Origin: Antitrichia curtipendula
Taxonomy: Eukaryota; Streptophyta; Bryopsida; Hypnales; Leucodontaceae
DNA length: 64,000 bases
Direction of reading: 5' to 3'
Assembly: GCA_951230915.1 (NCBI GenBank)
Contig: OX579635.1
Coordinates: forward strand, 23,064,001 to 23,128,000
Positions 1-15,164 of this stretch are shown piece by piece. The position numbers and the translations under genes are program-made. The notes under the pieces were generated by a model. It searched no databases. It worked only from the letters and a program-made list of their open reading frames with translations, and was not told the DNA's origin. How positions within the stretch are numbered: position 1 is the first letter of the stretch; every line of letters starts with the position of its first letter.

Positions 1-58
1 TTTGAAGGTATCGTGGTGGGACTGCTCTGACCGTTCCCTGTTGATGTCGATTGGTCAG

Positions 59-2644
<2,586 letters not shown>

Positions 2645-3893
2645 GGAGATGACATTGTATATTCAAGTACGTCCAGTCCTTGTTTGAATGTATGCATTCC
2701 CTGAGGTGGTGTCGTGCTGCATCTTTCTGCTTTTGTTTTGTCAGCCTTTTTTTCTGCTGAGCTGTAATTCATGGAGGCAAGAATCTTATTTTCTGTTCCT
2801 ATTGCAGGTGGACTTTCGTATGACTTTGCTCCTGAGCAAGTTGCCATGTAAATGGCTACTGAAGACCGAGGCGAAGTTGTGTTGGTGAATCATTTTGGCA
2901 TGGTGACTTTTCCATGTGCCTCGATTCTTCTTTGGGGTGATAGTTAGGTCAGCAGTTCACTGCTTTGTCCAGGCAGAATGTCACAGCTCGGGATCATTTT
3001 CCTCTGTGATGGGCTTCGGTCAACCAGTCTCTGTCCTCGGGAAGCTTATTATGAATATGTCTTGTTAGGTAGGATGTTTCAGAAAGCGAGTCTCTACTAT
3101 GGAGGTCTGCCAATGGACCCAGTCTCCGCAGGCCCTTGTTTTCAGGATTCTCTTCGACCTGATGGGTTTGTGCCGTGACTTTCCTTGAGTGCAAAGGGGC
3201 AGTTCCGTCTGCTTGGATGTTGCGGGGTTTACCGAGTTGTTTGTCCATCATTGTTTTCTTTTCGACTAGGTTTTCTGCTGTACTGCTGCCTCCAATTGGT
3301 TGTTGTACTGTTTCAACGGTGAAACGTTTATCTTCATGACCCTGTGTTTCCACTGCGTTTCTGTTGAGGAGGGTGTTTTGTGTGGTGAAGGCTGGTAGCC
3401 TTGCGCATGATGTGGTGTTGCAGATTTATCTGGAAATGAGAAGCTCGAGTTTGAGTGTGCGGAGTCCTTCATTGACTCCCCATCTGAGCGCGTATGGAAC
3501 TCCTCACTTTGGTGCAGTGTTTGGTCTGGGTCCTTGTCTCCCTGAAGACCACCCTATATGACTTTGGCATGGTGTTCTTCTGTGTGGATCTCAGGGTGAT
3601 TCCTGTTTCTGCATTCGGAGTTGCAAGATCCCTTGGATGACTGCTGGACCGATACAACCTTCGGAGCATGGGCTTTTCTGCCAGACGGGCCCTACGTTGG
3701 CCACCTAGTAACGCGTGCGCTTTTCATTTCCTGGTGTCGTTGGTTGTAGGACGGTGGCAAACTGAAAGGTAATATGGTGAGTGCACCGTAGTGCATCCGA
3801 GTTGTTGGATCTCAGCTGCAGGGGTGCTCTGTGGACGAGCGTGTCTACGGATGTGTGTGTAACTAAGCACAATTGATTGTGGGGAATTTTCAA
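2645..3893 (+). other. 3' flank of CK2-alpha inside the inverted-repeat arm
   Basis: This segment follows the CK2-alpha stop and is still part of the duplicated arm. Its GC content is like that of the gene and unlike the AT-rich DNA beyond 4300. Short open frames of up to about 120 codons occur on both strands, but none has recognisable domains. They are nearly identical in both arms only because the arms themselves are. It probably holds the 3' UTR and downstream flank. Differences from the other arm begin near 3236, rise after 3620, and homology stops at about 3893. Confidence 0.6.
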
Positions 3894-4414
3894 GTCCAGG
3901 GAGAATATTTTTGCCATTGGTCTCACTCTGAGATAGGACGCTAGGACGCAGTAGGAGAAAGTCTTTTCTATGGACCGCTTTATTCCTTTTAGGCCCACCT
4001 GTTTCCTGAATGTATGTACGTGTAATTTCAAAATTATCTTGGGAAGCTGTGGGGATCGAATTGGCTGCGACGTGCAGTGTAAGAGGTGCCTGCATTCATC
4101 CCTGCGCACATCCGTTTTGCTTTTGTTTTTTTGGTTGTGTGCGTTTACGTTCTGTAGGTGTCGGTTTTCCCTCGAGAGTGAAGTCACATTGTTCCTTTGC
4201 TTTTGGAGTGAAATATGCCTCAACTCGCAGTGGTTATGTTATTTGGAATACAAGACGTGGTAGTAGTTAGTTTTGAGATCTTGTGTTGTTATTGGAGATG
4301 GTGGAAGTATCTTTTCAATGCTGATACTTGGTGTTCCAACATGGATAATGTTGTAGTTGGTTGTTGGTTTTTATTATGGTGTTGGGTTGCTTTGAATTCC
4401 CTCTTTTCCTTTAA

Positions 4415-4999
4415 ACCCTTAAAGCCCTGCTTTGTCTCCTCGGGGGACAATTTGGGTCCGGGTAGGTTCTTGTTGTCTCAATTTGAATTGAAGTGAATTT
4501 TTTTGAGATTTTTTGAGGTTGTGTAGCTTTTCAAGAGCTTTGTGGATATATGATTTTTGTTTCAATTGGATGCCGGAGTAAAAAGTTATGGCACAATGAG
4601 CAAGAAATGGAGATTGGCGGGCAGTACAAAAAAATTACGAAAAGTTAGAATGGTTTTATTTGATTCTTTTCTTAAAAGATTATGTATTTACATATTCATG
4701 AAGCTTTGATTCATTCTATTTGGACTAGGGATGAGAAAGTTATGAACAATCGTAGTCTTTTTGACAATTTAAGCAACTTCTTGAAAGAAAAAAAATTTAT
4801 TCAACTTTGAATGCTAATGTCTTCTAGTTTGAACGATGAAATTTGATGAAATTTTTACTACATGATCTCAGACAAGTTAAGTACAAGATTTTATGGTTAT
4901 ATTTTCAAAACAAACAAAAACTTATTTCCTTAAGTGAATACAGTAGAAGTGGTAGTTTTTAGTGGATTTTGTGAGAAAATATCCTTGAGGTTTTAGGGG
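4415..4999 (-). mobile_element. piggyBac-type MITE, copy C (short, diverged)
   Basis: Bounded by TTAA at 4411-4414 and 5000-5003. The ends read ACCCTTAAAGCCC and GTTTTAGGGG, inverted to each other. The interior is the reverse complement of the copies at 21657-22570 and 42953-43868, for example around 4700 (AAGCTTTGATTCATTC) and 4450 (GGGTCCGGGTAGGTTC). It is 585 bp, about 330 bp shorter than the full copies. TTAA target sites and CCY-starting ends are hallmarks of the piggyBac superfamily. No coding capacity. Confidence 0.8.
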
Positions 5000-5594
5000 T
5001 TAAACAATTAGTTTCCTAATTCTTGGCGGTGCATCTCGAACTTCCTATGGCACTGAATGTCCATTTTTGTCGTACGGATTCCGTGAATTCATACCTGCGT
5101 ACCACTATCGCACTGATTCCGTGCGTTAAAAAAATCCATGACTTTCGTGCGATTAATGTATTAGATTGATATGAATGGAAATCGTGCCACTTCCATATCA
5201 TTGAATCATGCATTATAATCGTGCAGATTTGACACTTTCATAGATCACTGAAAACGTGTTTTTTCTTCATAGAATAAATGTTATTTTGCACACATTTAAA
5301 AATAAATAAAAATAAAAATTTAAGAAAAGAAATTTAAGAAATTTTTAAAAATAAATAAAATAAAAATTCAGCCCCTTACCCGGGTAGCCACCACCTAAGC
5401 ATCCACCACCCCACCCGGGCAACAATCACCACCCAAGCTGGGTTATCCCACCCAAGGCCAGGATCAAACACACAACCTCCTAAATGGGAAGTCAACACCT
5501 TGGCCAATGCACCATGTTCTAATTCACACGCATGCTATTGAATTAAAATTTTACTTGTATACTTTGGGAGATTTTTTTTTTCATTTCTTTTGTT

Positions 5595-5951
5595 AATTCA
5601 GCAAACTTTGGTGGCCGTTTAGGCATAGTAGAATTGTTTTTTTCAAAAAACTTTGAACTACTAAAAGTTGGAACATGAAGCCAGATTTCATTTCCAAAAA
5701 ACCGTTTACAATTTGAAGTTTTCCTTAAAAAGTTATGGACAAAATTCAGAGAGGGTGTTTAATAATGTCAAAGAAAACTTCCATTCCAACCCCTCTCTGA
5801 ACTTTGCTCATAACTTATTGTTGGAGACTTCAAATTGCAAACAGATTTTTGGAGATGAAAGTTAGATTGATTTCCCAACTTCTGTTAGTTCAAAGTTTTT
5901 TGAAAAATGTCATTCTACTATGCCTAAACGGCAACCAAAGTCCGCTGAATT
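5595..5951. mobile_element. foldback MITE, about 357 bp
   Basis: Nearly the whole unit is an inverted repeat. It begins AATTCAGC..ACTTTGGTGGCC and ends in the inverted counterpart. The terminal motif GTTTAGGCATAGTAGAAT is repeated inverted near 5930. A diverged relative forms the core of the foldback at 58075-58622 (TAGACATAGTAAAATAA). Target duplication not resolved. Confidence 0.7.
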
Positions 5952-6019
5952 TAAAAAATACGGAATTGTGAATGATCTACTTTGAAAATAAAATTCCATT
6001 CTACATAGAATTCCAACCT

Positions 6020-7130
6020 TGGTGATTTTAACATTGCCCAAATGCCAAAATAAATTTTAAGCTCTTCTAAGCCGAAATGAACAAAATGAACAAAAAAAAA
6101 ATTGACTGTTTGGTTGATGTGGACGTTGTTGTACAATGGGGTATCGTTCATTAACAAATTGTCTATTGTGCCATTCAAATTTTGTTTGCATAGTATAGAG
6201 AAATATTGGAATTTCTTGTCTTGCATAATTAATACTCAATTCTTACGCAATCCCAATCAAGCATACCAAATTGAAGTTCCCAAAATGCAAAAGTCTATTT
6301 TTGGTGAATTTTTGAAGCCAATTTGCATGGTTATACATGATATTTTATAGAAAACAATTGATGATGATTTTTTTTAATTCCATTGAGTAGATATTTAGGA
6401 AACATCCATATGCACATCTTTCATATTAAAAAGCACCCCCTTAAATAACAAAAATATTATCTAGGACGAGTTCTATATGAGGCGTCATATGACCAAACTT
6501 TGTAAAATAGATATTTCTATATTTTAAGTAGATTTTGGTAAAGTAATTGTACCATCATGTTCACATTTATAAAGTTAGTCACAATGTGCGGCTCAAATAG
6601 CAAAATCTAGATAAAATTTAGAAATATCTATTTGACAAAGTTTGGTTATATAATGCCTCACATTTAACTCTTCCTTGCTCATATTTTTGTCACTTAAGGG
6701 AATGTTTTTTAATATGAAAGATGTGCATACGGATGTTCCCTACATATCTATGCAATTGAATTAAACAAATTTATCACCAATTGTTTTCTATAAAGTATTG
6801 TATATAACCATGCAAATTGGCTTTAAAAATTCACCAAAAATGAAATTTTGCATTTTTGGAACTGAAATTTGGTATGCTTGATTGGAGTTGCACAAGAACT
6901 GAGTATTAATTATTTAAGACAAAAAAAATCCAATTTTTCTCTATTCTATGTAAAGAAAATTGAATGGCACAATAGGCAATTTGTAAATGAGTTGTACCCT
7001 ATTGTACTATCCGAATCAAAAAAAAATTTAGCCATTTTGTTCACTTGTGCCAAATCAAAAAAAAATTGTAAAAAAAAGATCTATACAATATCCAAATCAA
7101 TCCAAATTTGGTTTTTTGTCCAATCTGGAA
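6020..7130. repeat. large foldback, arms about 450 bp, centre near 6567
   Basis: The left arm (around 6121-6540) and right arm (around 6590-7013) are inverted copies: GTTGTACAATGGGGTA near 6127 pairs with the segment near 7005, and TTTCATATTAAAAAGCA near 6418 pairs with the segment near 6700. Open frames of 80-90 codons inside are low-complexity and not credible genes. A single-arm relative lies at 44763-45100. Confidence 0.7.
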
Positions 7131-8159
7131 TGTTCTAAACTGCGCCCACTATTAGTTGCCCAATTTTAAATGGACAATCTCACATTTATAAAGGTTATTC
7201 TTAACCAACACTAAGTGATGAATCACTTGTTGAAATGGTTGTGGATTTTTTCACACTTAAAACTATTCATTGTTCTTGGGGATTCTTTTGCCATTTAAAA
7301 AAAAATCAAAAATTAAAAAGAATTTATTTATTTTTTGCATTCAACCGTGTTGGCTCTTTGGTGCATCCCAAAAAAATTCAAAACTTTTGTGATTTGTTTT
7401 TTACAAAATTGAGATATTTGAAAGTTGTTTTCTTTCCACACTGGACCTTGGATACTTTTGGCAATGTAAAAAACTTCTTTTTTTCAGTTTCCTTTTGGTT
7501 TATGTAAGGCAAGCACTTTTTTATGTCTAAAAAAAAATTTGAAAAATTTGAAAATTATTTCTTTTGACAAAATTCTAACGGCTAGGAGTTGCACTTTTTC
7601 CAAGTCAAACTTTGGATAATTTTAGTGATGTTAAAACCTTCTTTTTTCAATTTTTTTTTGCAGTACAATATGCAAGCTTTTATGTATTTTTAGAAAAATA
7701 TTTGTAAAAGTTTTCAATTTTTTTTTTTTTTACAAAATCATGATGGTTAGGAGCTGTTCTTTTTTCAAAGAGGACTGCGGACATTTTTAACAATGTTAAA
7801 AATTGCTCTTTTTTGCAAAAAAAATTCACAATTTTCCTTTCAAATTTTTAAGAAATGCCTTAAATCAGTGTCCATGTCATACGGATTCCATACAATTTGA
7901 TTCAGCACGTAATCAGTGACGCTTTCGTCAAGCATTACTTAAACACTGAATCCGCACGGAATTGGTTACGTACCGTTTCCGTGCGACATTAATACGATGG
8001 TAATATACACAGAAGAGACACGATATATGTATTGTCATAATGGATGTCGTTTACGTGCAAATGGGACACTTTGAAGTCCACGTAATCCGTACGTTTGTAT
8101 GAACCAACGGAATCCGTACGACAAAAATGGACATTCAGTCATATAGGAAGTTTGAGATG

Positions 8160-10126
8160 TGGACAAGTATGGCATTAGCTTGGTAGGAAGTTGAACTATT
8201 TTGTTGGTCAATTTCAAAGGGCATTGCGAGATGGTAGGTTTGAATTTGGTTCGGTTGATTTTTCAGTTGAGATTCCATGTTTTCAATTAAACCATGGATT
8301 ATAAGGTTGTTGGGTTGGATTGGAATTGGGTTGAGTTTTTTGAATTGTAATTGAGAAATCACTATGATTAGAAGTTAATATTTTGAGATTAAAGGAATAA
8401 GATTCTTGTACAAATCACAAATATTCAATGCTCAATCTATTGTACAAGGACTTTTTAATTTTTTGGCTTCAAATTTAAATGGAAAAATATTGATTAGTGT
8501 AGTATTTGATCTAATGATTTCAACCACATAGACATGCCTTAGGGATCATATTTTACAACTATTGTTTAAGAGTTGTCATTAAATTATTAAACATATATTA
8601 CTATGTGTGAAAAATATTAAATCTTTGAGATTTGTGTTTTAATGTAGAACCCAATGTTGTTTGACCAAGTCCGGATATAAACTTTTATTTAAAGATTATA
8701 CTCAACATCTTGTTTCTTAGTATTCTTCATGCTACTAACTATTGTAGTCACTACTCACTAAGGTGAGCTTCTTTGCACCATTTGTGATATCTTTCAAAAA
8801 ATTCTTTAGAGATTAAACTTCCATTTTGCATCCATTATAAAGAGTTAGAGGACTCCAAAGGATCATTGATCTATGCAATAGTCATTTTAAGGTTTATTAA
8901 GCAAAACCTCTTTGTTTTAGAGAAAGTAATTATGTTGATATTTTCATATCTCTTTTTAAAAAGCAGTTTCAATGAACTACAATAATACTAATTTGGATTT
9001 TGCATGCAAAACTTATGAGTTCTTAAATGTTAAGCCATAGCATAGCAACAATTTAAGCCTCAAACAACCAATTGTTCAATTTGGTAAATGTGCTTAATTT
9101 GGATGGCTCTAGTCAAAATTCAAGACCTTGAAGAGGTCTCAATTTTGTCGCATAAATTGAAATAAAAAGGTATCTAGATTTCACTTAATAGTACATAATA
9201 TCTATATTTTTAAATAGTGTCCCTCAAAGATTATGATAAAATAATGTGGCTTTGAAATTTATACAAGAAAAAAGGTATTTGATACACAAATTTGGAGAAA
9301 TAAGTATTCAAGTCCATTTGACTAGTAGAAGAGTTTGAATTGTGTGAAACTCCTTCACATTAAATTAATAAAAGTTGGATTAATGTTGTTCAATTACTTT
9401 GGACATTTGGATGAAATGAGATGAATATATGAAATGGATGAAAAGTGTCAAAATTTAGATCATAATAAAGTTATTTGAGAATTGAAATAATATGAATAGA
9501 AAGTACTAGTTTAAACCACTTTATATTGATATTTTTCTAAAAAATTATGAACCACAATATTAGTGAAATAGTGAGATTTGCAATTTCAAGTATAATTCTA
9601 AAATTTGTGTGAATTTGTATTATTATGATAGGGAACACTACCTTTAATAGTGACCACATATGCCCTTGTAATTTTTTCAATTTACTTATTTGATGATATC
9701 TTAGCATCTAATAATTTCAAAGTATTTTTCAGTTTTAGCTTTTTATCAAGGGAAACCTTTTGATTTGTTGAATAATATTTTGAATTTGAAAATGACTAAG
9801 AGATTGCAATAAATTTATAATATATGAATATATGATACCTACCTTCTAAAGTTTGCATTAAAGTTAAAAATCAACAAGATATGATGGTTTTGAAAATAGT
9901 CTTTAGTCTTTACAAAACTTTGTTTTCAATCTAGTAGCATTAAACTTTGAAATTTTACCAATAATACAATTTTTTAGCTTAAATTTGAGTATGATAGGCC
10001 AAAACTACACTATTGATCAAAACAACATTATATGATTTCCATTTTTTTATCAGAAGTATTTAATATACTAAAATATTCCATGCATGGTAATTCGTCATTA
10101 AAAAATAATGAGTTTGTAGTTGGCTT
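8160..10126. other. AT-rich intergenic DNA, nothing recognised
   Basis: About 2 kb of very AT-rich sequence. I see no domain-bearing frame, tandem array or clear inverted repeat on either strand. Confidence 0.5.
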
Positions 10127-10130
10127 TTAA

Positions 10131-11046
10131 TCCTTGAAGGTTTTTGGTGTTTTTAGGCCCAAAATTGCTTAAAAATATTCAAATCCAAAAGCAAAGTTAA
10201 AATCTCCATCTATATTTATTCATTTACAAATCCAACTATAAGATTCTTTTGTTAATTTGTTAGAGTACACCCTCTTAAAATTTCAAAATAAGAAACCTTA
10301 CCAATTACAAGATCATATTACTTGAACTTGAGAAAGAAGCATTTTCAACTCTTCCCAAACTGATTAGATTTCATCTTTCAAATTTTTACACAAAAATATG
10401 TAGATCCTACAGCTTATTAATCTCTATAATATGTTGAAGAAATAATTTGAGAATACCTATAAAAAAATTTCAAACAAAAACTATTTCATATTCATGCTTG
10501 AAAAAAATAGTATGTGGAAAGAAATAGAATATGATTTAAAATACTAAATTGTTAAGAATTTAGATATGGAATTGAAAAATGTCAATCCCAATGGTTGTAA
10601 TGTTGTAATAAACAATCTACATCCTATGATTTAATTTTTCCAAAATTATTGAAAATTTAGTTATATAAAGGACTTCAAAGTTTATCATAGAGTAGAGATT
10701 CCATAACTACCCGTAAACTAAATTTGCTCATAATTTTCATCCCATTAATCAAAATAGAATGATTCAAAACTTTCCATGTATATATAAATCTAGAAAATCA
10801 ATTTCAAAATTTTATTTTTCATAAAAGTGATTTTTAAAGAAATTTCCTTACTTACCCAAACTGCCCACGAAACAATGAAAATTACATATCATGTGATAAT
10901 TTTTTTATTATGTAATCGAAAGTTATAAAAATTGAACTAAAGGCCTAAAGCTACTTTTTGGGTACATGCTATATGAAAATTTCATTTTGTAGTGAGCTGT
11001 CCAAAATCACTATGGTGCCAAAAGACTCTGTTTAATCCACAAGGGG
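10131..11046 (+). mobile_element. piggyBac-type MITE, copy E (old)
   Basis: Flanked by TTAA at 10127-10130 and 11047-11050. Length is 916 bp, against 914 and 916 bp for copies A and B. The interior aligns with copy A in patches (CAAAATAGAATGATTCAAAA near 10750; CCAATGGTTGTAATGTTGT near 10590) and better with copy F (TTTAGGCCCAAAATTGCTT near 10150). The ends are worn: TCCTTGAAGG and ACAAGGGG. Non-coding. Confidence 0.65.
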
Positions 11047-11075
11047 TTAATTTTCATAAAAATGTTGGTTCCAAT

Positions 11076-11557
11076 CTAAGTTAAAAATGCCCATTGTGGT
11101 CAGAATTAGGAGTTTGACCTCATGTGGTTGTTGAAATTTTTCAATTTTTTCCCCATAGTAGTATAAGCGTGAGAAACAGTGAGAGCAATTGAAATTATGT
11201 TTTTATAAAAAACATGAATTCACTATGAATTTTTGAAGTGTTCAATGCATCATGGCCCAAAAGAGTCTGTAAACTACCTTAGAACCAACAATGCTAGTAT
11301 TTGAATCCATCATGCTCATTTTGTTCACCTAAAGCAGTTATAGTATTTTCTAATATGGAAGGTCTAAGAAGTCAATTCTTACAATCAATTATCACTGAAA
11401 AATTGGAAGTTCCTAATGAAATCACTAATCACTCCATTACTATCATGTAAGACATGCATAGAAGCTAAAATCTCACAAACTGAAACAAACCATGATGGGG
11501 TCATTCCCTAAGTGTCCACTATGGGTCATCTGACCACAATGGGTTGTTCTACCTTAT
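11076..11557. mobile_element. ATAAGGTAG-family MITE, diverged copy
   Basis: The two ends carry CCCATTGTGGTCAGA in inverted orientation (near 11090 and 11535), with outer ends CTAAGTTA and CTACCTTAT. The same CTACCTTAT terminus ends the copies at 43952 and 44490 and recurs at about 12541 without a partner that I could place. Non-coding. Confidence 0.5.
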
Positions 11558-14500
11558 GTTTAGAAAACCGTCAACGATTTAACTTGCTCACTTTCACATT
11601 CAATAATATTCATCACTTGCTTGTTTGAACTTCCAGTTGAACAAAAAATGATTTTGAAAAACATTAGTGAACATTTATGTATCATTAGGGTTGAAGCATG
11701 GGTGTTGCAAGAAACACTTAATGTTGTTTTTTGACATAGGACTACCATTGGTACAAGTACCACAACTATTTTTCAAGCAGTGTAGTTTAAGTTATGAAAA
11801 TTAATTAAATTTTTATTTAAAATGAAATTTAAAATCATTAAAAAATCACTAAGTTTTTAACAAAAATCAATAAATAAAAACAATAAAAATCAGTAAAAAT
11901 CAGTAAGAAAATCAATGTAGTACTGTACACTATTACCGATTATTGCAGACTACAGTATAGAGTTGAAGGGACCATAAATTAGTAGAAAATGGTACATGAA
12001 CATTTTGATTTTTATTAATATCAAAAGAAATCATGAAAATGAATTTTAAAATGGTCCCTAACACCCTAACGTGCTTGAATTGCACCAAATACTTTTGAAT
12101 TTAATTTTTTTTCTCATTCAAGTCTTTGAGCAAAGGAAGGACACTTTGAACCCACGTGCATGCTATATATATATATTGTGGAACTCTGGAAGCACCCAAA
12201 ACCGTCAAAATAACGAATTCAGCATTCTTGGAGGTACCATTTCAAAAAGTTAATATTTTGTGGTATTAGCAGGAGAAAATCATGAATTAAAAAAAATATA
12301 GATTTTTTGGACTTGGCATGTATTTTCTATGAATTTTCAAAGTTGTAGTCCCCTAGACCACTAGAACCGTCCTATAGGTGGACCTAAATCCGAATTTTGA
12401 CAAGTTCAACACTTATCCAATCACAGTGAAGAGAGGAGAAAACTTTATGATACATGTCAAAGACCATTCAATGGAAGTCTAGGGACGGTTTAATGTCCAT
12501 CTAGGAACAAAGATTAGGTACATGGACACTATTGGGTGTTTCTACCTTATATCAGAATTTGCATAAAAACTCATCGTCACTGCATGCACTCTTTACATAA
12601 TAACCATTTTTCCAATTTTTGACTCTGAATTTGCAATCTTAGATTAAAAAATAGGACTAACACCCCACCCACCCCGACCCCCCACCCCCAATGGCAAGAG
12701 TAGACATTGAATTGCGGGCTCTTTATATATAGTAAACTAATTTCCAAATAATGCAGAAAAAAACTATTCAATGTCTACAACTAGTACATGTACCTTCATT
12801 TCAAATTTCACGTACATTGGACATACACCACAAAAGTTATAGCCAAGAAACCACCTATTTGAAGCTAAGGGGACCAAAAAAAAGAACAAGTGTTTTTTGC
12901 AACCACACTACAATACTCATAGGCAAAGGCCCAACAATTGCAATGAAATTCTACCTAAGGTATAGGCTTAAGACAAATTGTCTTCAAGTCTAAGAATGAC
13001 AATGATTGCGTTAATTATAATATGATTTTACACCATCCAATGAAATCTTGTAATTTTGACTAATGACCTTATGTTTTCAAGACTCTTAACAAATTCTTTA
13101 ATGTTTTATACTATCATTGATTGTTGAACACTATAATACCCACAAAAATTGATATAATTGAATATGATGCCATTATTTAAGATTCATAAGGTCATTTTTA
13201 CAACTACTACAATATATCTAATATGAAAAATTGAGTATATGTTCAAAATACTAAAGAAATATTAATATTTAGATCTTAATTGAATTCAAAATTGTAGGCT
13301 TACTTTGAGCAACATCCTTAGAGGGTGGAAGTACACTAGACCCTTGTACTTTTGAGGTCACAATGCAAAATTGGCAATATACTTGATTTTATACTTAGTA
13401 TTATTCAATTTTCAAAGCGTTTTTCCAGAGTTTCATATTTGTTTTCTCTAGCCTATTGTTGTTAAGTATCCAAGACCATATCTAAATTCAATGAGAAACT
13501 CATTTCATGTTTCGCAATAAGTACTTTTGTACAAGGGTCTCAAAATGTCACAGTACTACAAATCAAAAAAAAGTACTTTTGGGGGAGCCATGGAAAACTC
13601 TTTTTTGACTACCCTTTCTTCTTATGACACATTAAATGGTTCTCTACTCAAATCTACTTTCAAATTTCTAACTACGTCACATATTTCATGAAGATCTATA
13701 AAATAGTTCTGATTTTTTTGGAACGTAATAACTTTGTTAAAAAGTACGTTATTTCATGATCAATTTTCGGAACGTGGATGCTCGCAAGCCATTTTAGGAT
13801 GGCTACCCGTCAAAATTTTGATAACACTGTTTTTCTAGATAATTTTAGTACCTTTTACTACTTTTTTAGTACTTTTTCAGTAAATTTAGAGTACCTTATT
13901 TAGTTTTTTTTGCAAATTTTGTACACTCTTGTTTTGCCAAAAGTGTATGGGGTTTAGCGTACTTCTATCCTATATATTGACATTGTGATGGTACTCAATG
14001 AGTTTTAATGAGCAAAACATCAATTTTGTTAAATTGGTTATATTCCACAAACCAAAAATTCTAGCATATATCTTCACAAAGGTCTAATTTCAAGCCACAC
14101 GCTAGACATTTTCTAGACCACTTTTTAGGCCATTTTTTTCTAAAGGGTGATTGTAAGAACGACTTGCCAATTTTGTTCCACTTTGGTAGTTTTCAGTCAT
14201 TTTTGGGGGAGTACTCTAAAATTTAAAAAGAAAAATTTATGTATTAAAAATATGTCCACTATATAGACCTATAAGAAGAAGATATGAAGGAAAAGCATTA
14301 AAAAAAATTCTCTATGTAGGGGAACTAGAAAAGTACAAAATTGCAAAAAATGGATACTTCGATGTTTAATTTGTAAAAAAAAAGAAAAAAGAAAAAAATT
14401 AAATTAAATATTTTAAATTCATTTGGAAGAACTTTATTGTGAAGAGATTTCACCTAAAAAAATGATCTTGAAACCATCTTTAATGTTCAGGCACAAGAGA

Positions 14501-14564
14501 GCCCTATTTGTACAAAAGTGGAAGATATAAAATAATATATTTTCAGACTCCCTTTGGTAAGAAT
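11558..14564. other. AT-rich intergenic DNA
   Basis: No gene recognised. It contains short AAAAATCAGT direct repeats (about 11880-11910), a lone CTACCTTAT MITE end near 12541, a C-run tract at 12658-12691 reported separately, and a (TA)n run near 12170. Confidence 0.5.
12658..12691 (-). other. G-quadruplex-forming tract (- strand)
   Basis: The + strand is a run of C tracts. Read on the - strand it gives five G runs of 3 to 6, separated by one or two bases, which meets the standard G4 pattern. It is isolated in an AT-rich region with no gene next to it. Confidence 0.7.
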
Positions 14565-15155
14565 CTGGAGGGGGTCACTCAATGTATTCTTTGGACATCA
14601 TGTGCGATCAAGTAAATTTTCTGTCCCTATTTATTTTTTATAAATTTTGATTTAGCTCCAAATTTTTGGATGTTTTTACATAATCAATATATTTTTTATG
14701 TGAATTTTTTTTGGACTCAATTGAATTCAACAAGATATCCAAATGCACAATTGAAGATTGCATTCAAATGGTTATATTTTCACTTCAAATATTTACCAAG
14801 ATTGCAATTGAATGACAATTGAATCCAACTTTGATATGCATAAATTTTAACCAAGCCTTTATTTATTGAAAATTTAAAAATGATTTAAAAAATATTATTT
14901 ATCATATAATATAGGGGTCGAAATTTTTTCCAACTATACAATGTATTTATTTTCTTACAAAATTTCACATAAATAAATTAATTCAAATAAAATAAAATTT
15001 CAAAAATTCACAATATAATTATATAAACTTCCAACATGGTAAAAAATACTATAATTTTTTCAAACTATTTAAATGAGTTTTTACCATATAAGATAGAGGG
15101 TTAAAGATTTTGTTCACACATGATGTCCAAAGAATACATTGAGTAAATCCCCTGA
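14565..15155. mobile_element. Mutator-like MITE with perfect 9-bp target duplication
   Basis: GGTAAGAAT occurs at 14556-14564 and again at 15156-15164, directly outside two inverted ends. The ends share CTCAATGTATTCTTTGGACA and continue with CATGTG, giving about 40 bp of terminal repeat with few mismatches. The 9-bp duplication is typical of Mutator-like elements. The interior is AT-rich and non-coding. Confidence 0.85.
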
Positions 15156-15164
15156 GGTAAGAAT

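Larger units (their letters stand above)
5032..8159. mobile_element. 3.1-kb element with long terminal inverted repeats, hosting nested foldbacks
   Basis: The left end (5032 onward) and the reverse complement of the right end (8159 downward) share CATCTCRAACTTCCTAT and then, after a short gap, ACTGAATGTCCATTTTTG and TCGTACGGATTCCGT. Similarity is clear over about 65 bp, with further scattered ACGGATTCCGT-like motifs inside (5090-5130, 7870-7990, 8080-8120). No convincing target duplication was found and there is no transposase. Two other foldback units (5595-5951 and about 6020-7130) sit inside and look like later insertions. Confidence 0.6.

Noticed and set aside
3705..4223. 172-codon - strand frame beyond the CK2-alpha arm
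   Set aside because: It crosses the end of the inverted-repeat homology at 3893, is Ser/Thr/His-rich without a domain, and is not kept in the other arm.
8135..8362. 75-codon - strand frame at the edge of the 3.1-kb element
   Set aside because: It spans the element border and reads through repeat sequence; not a gene.
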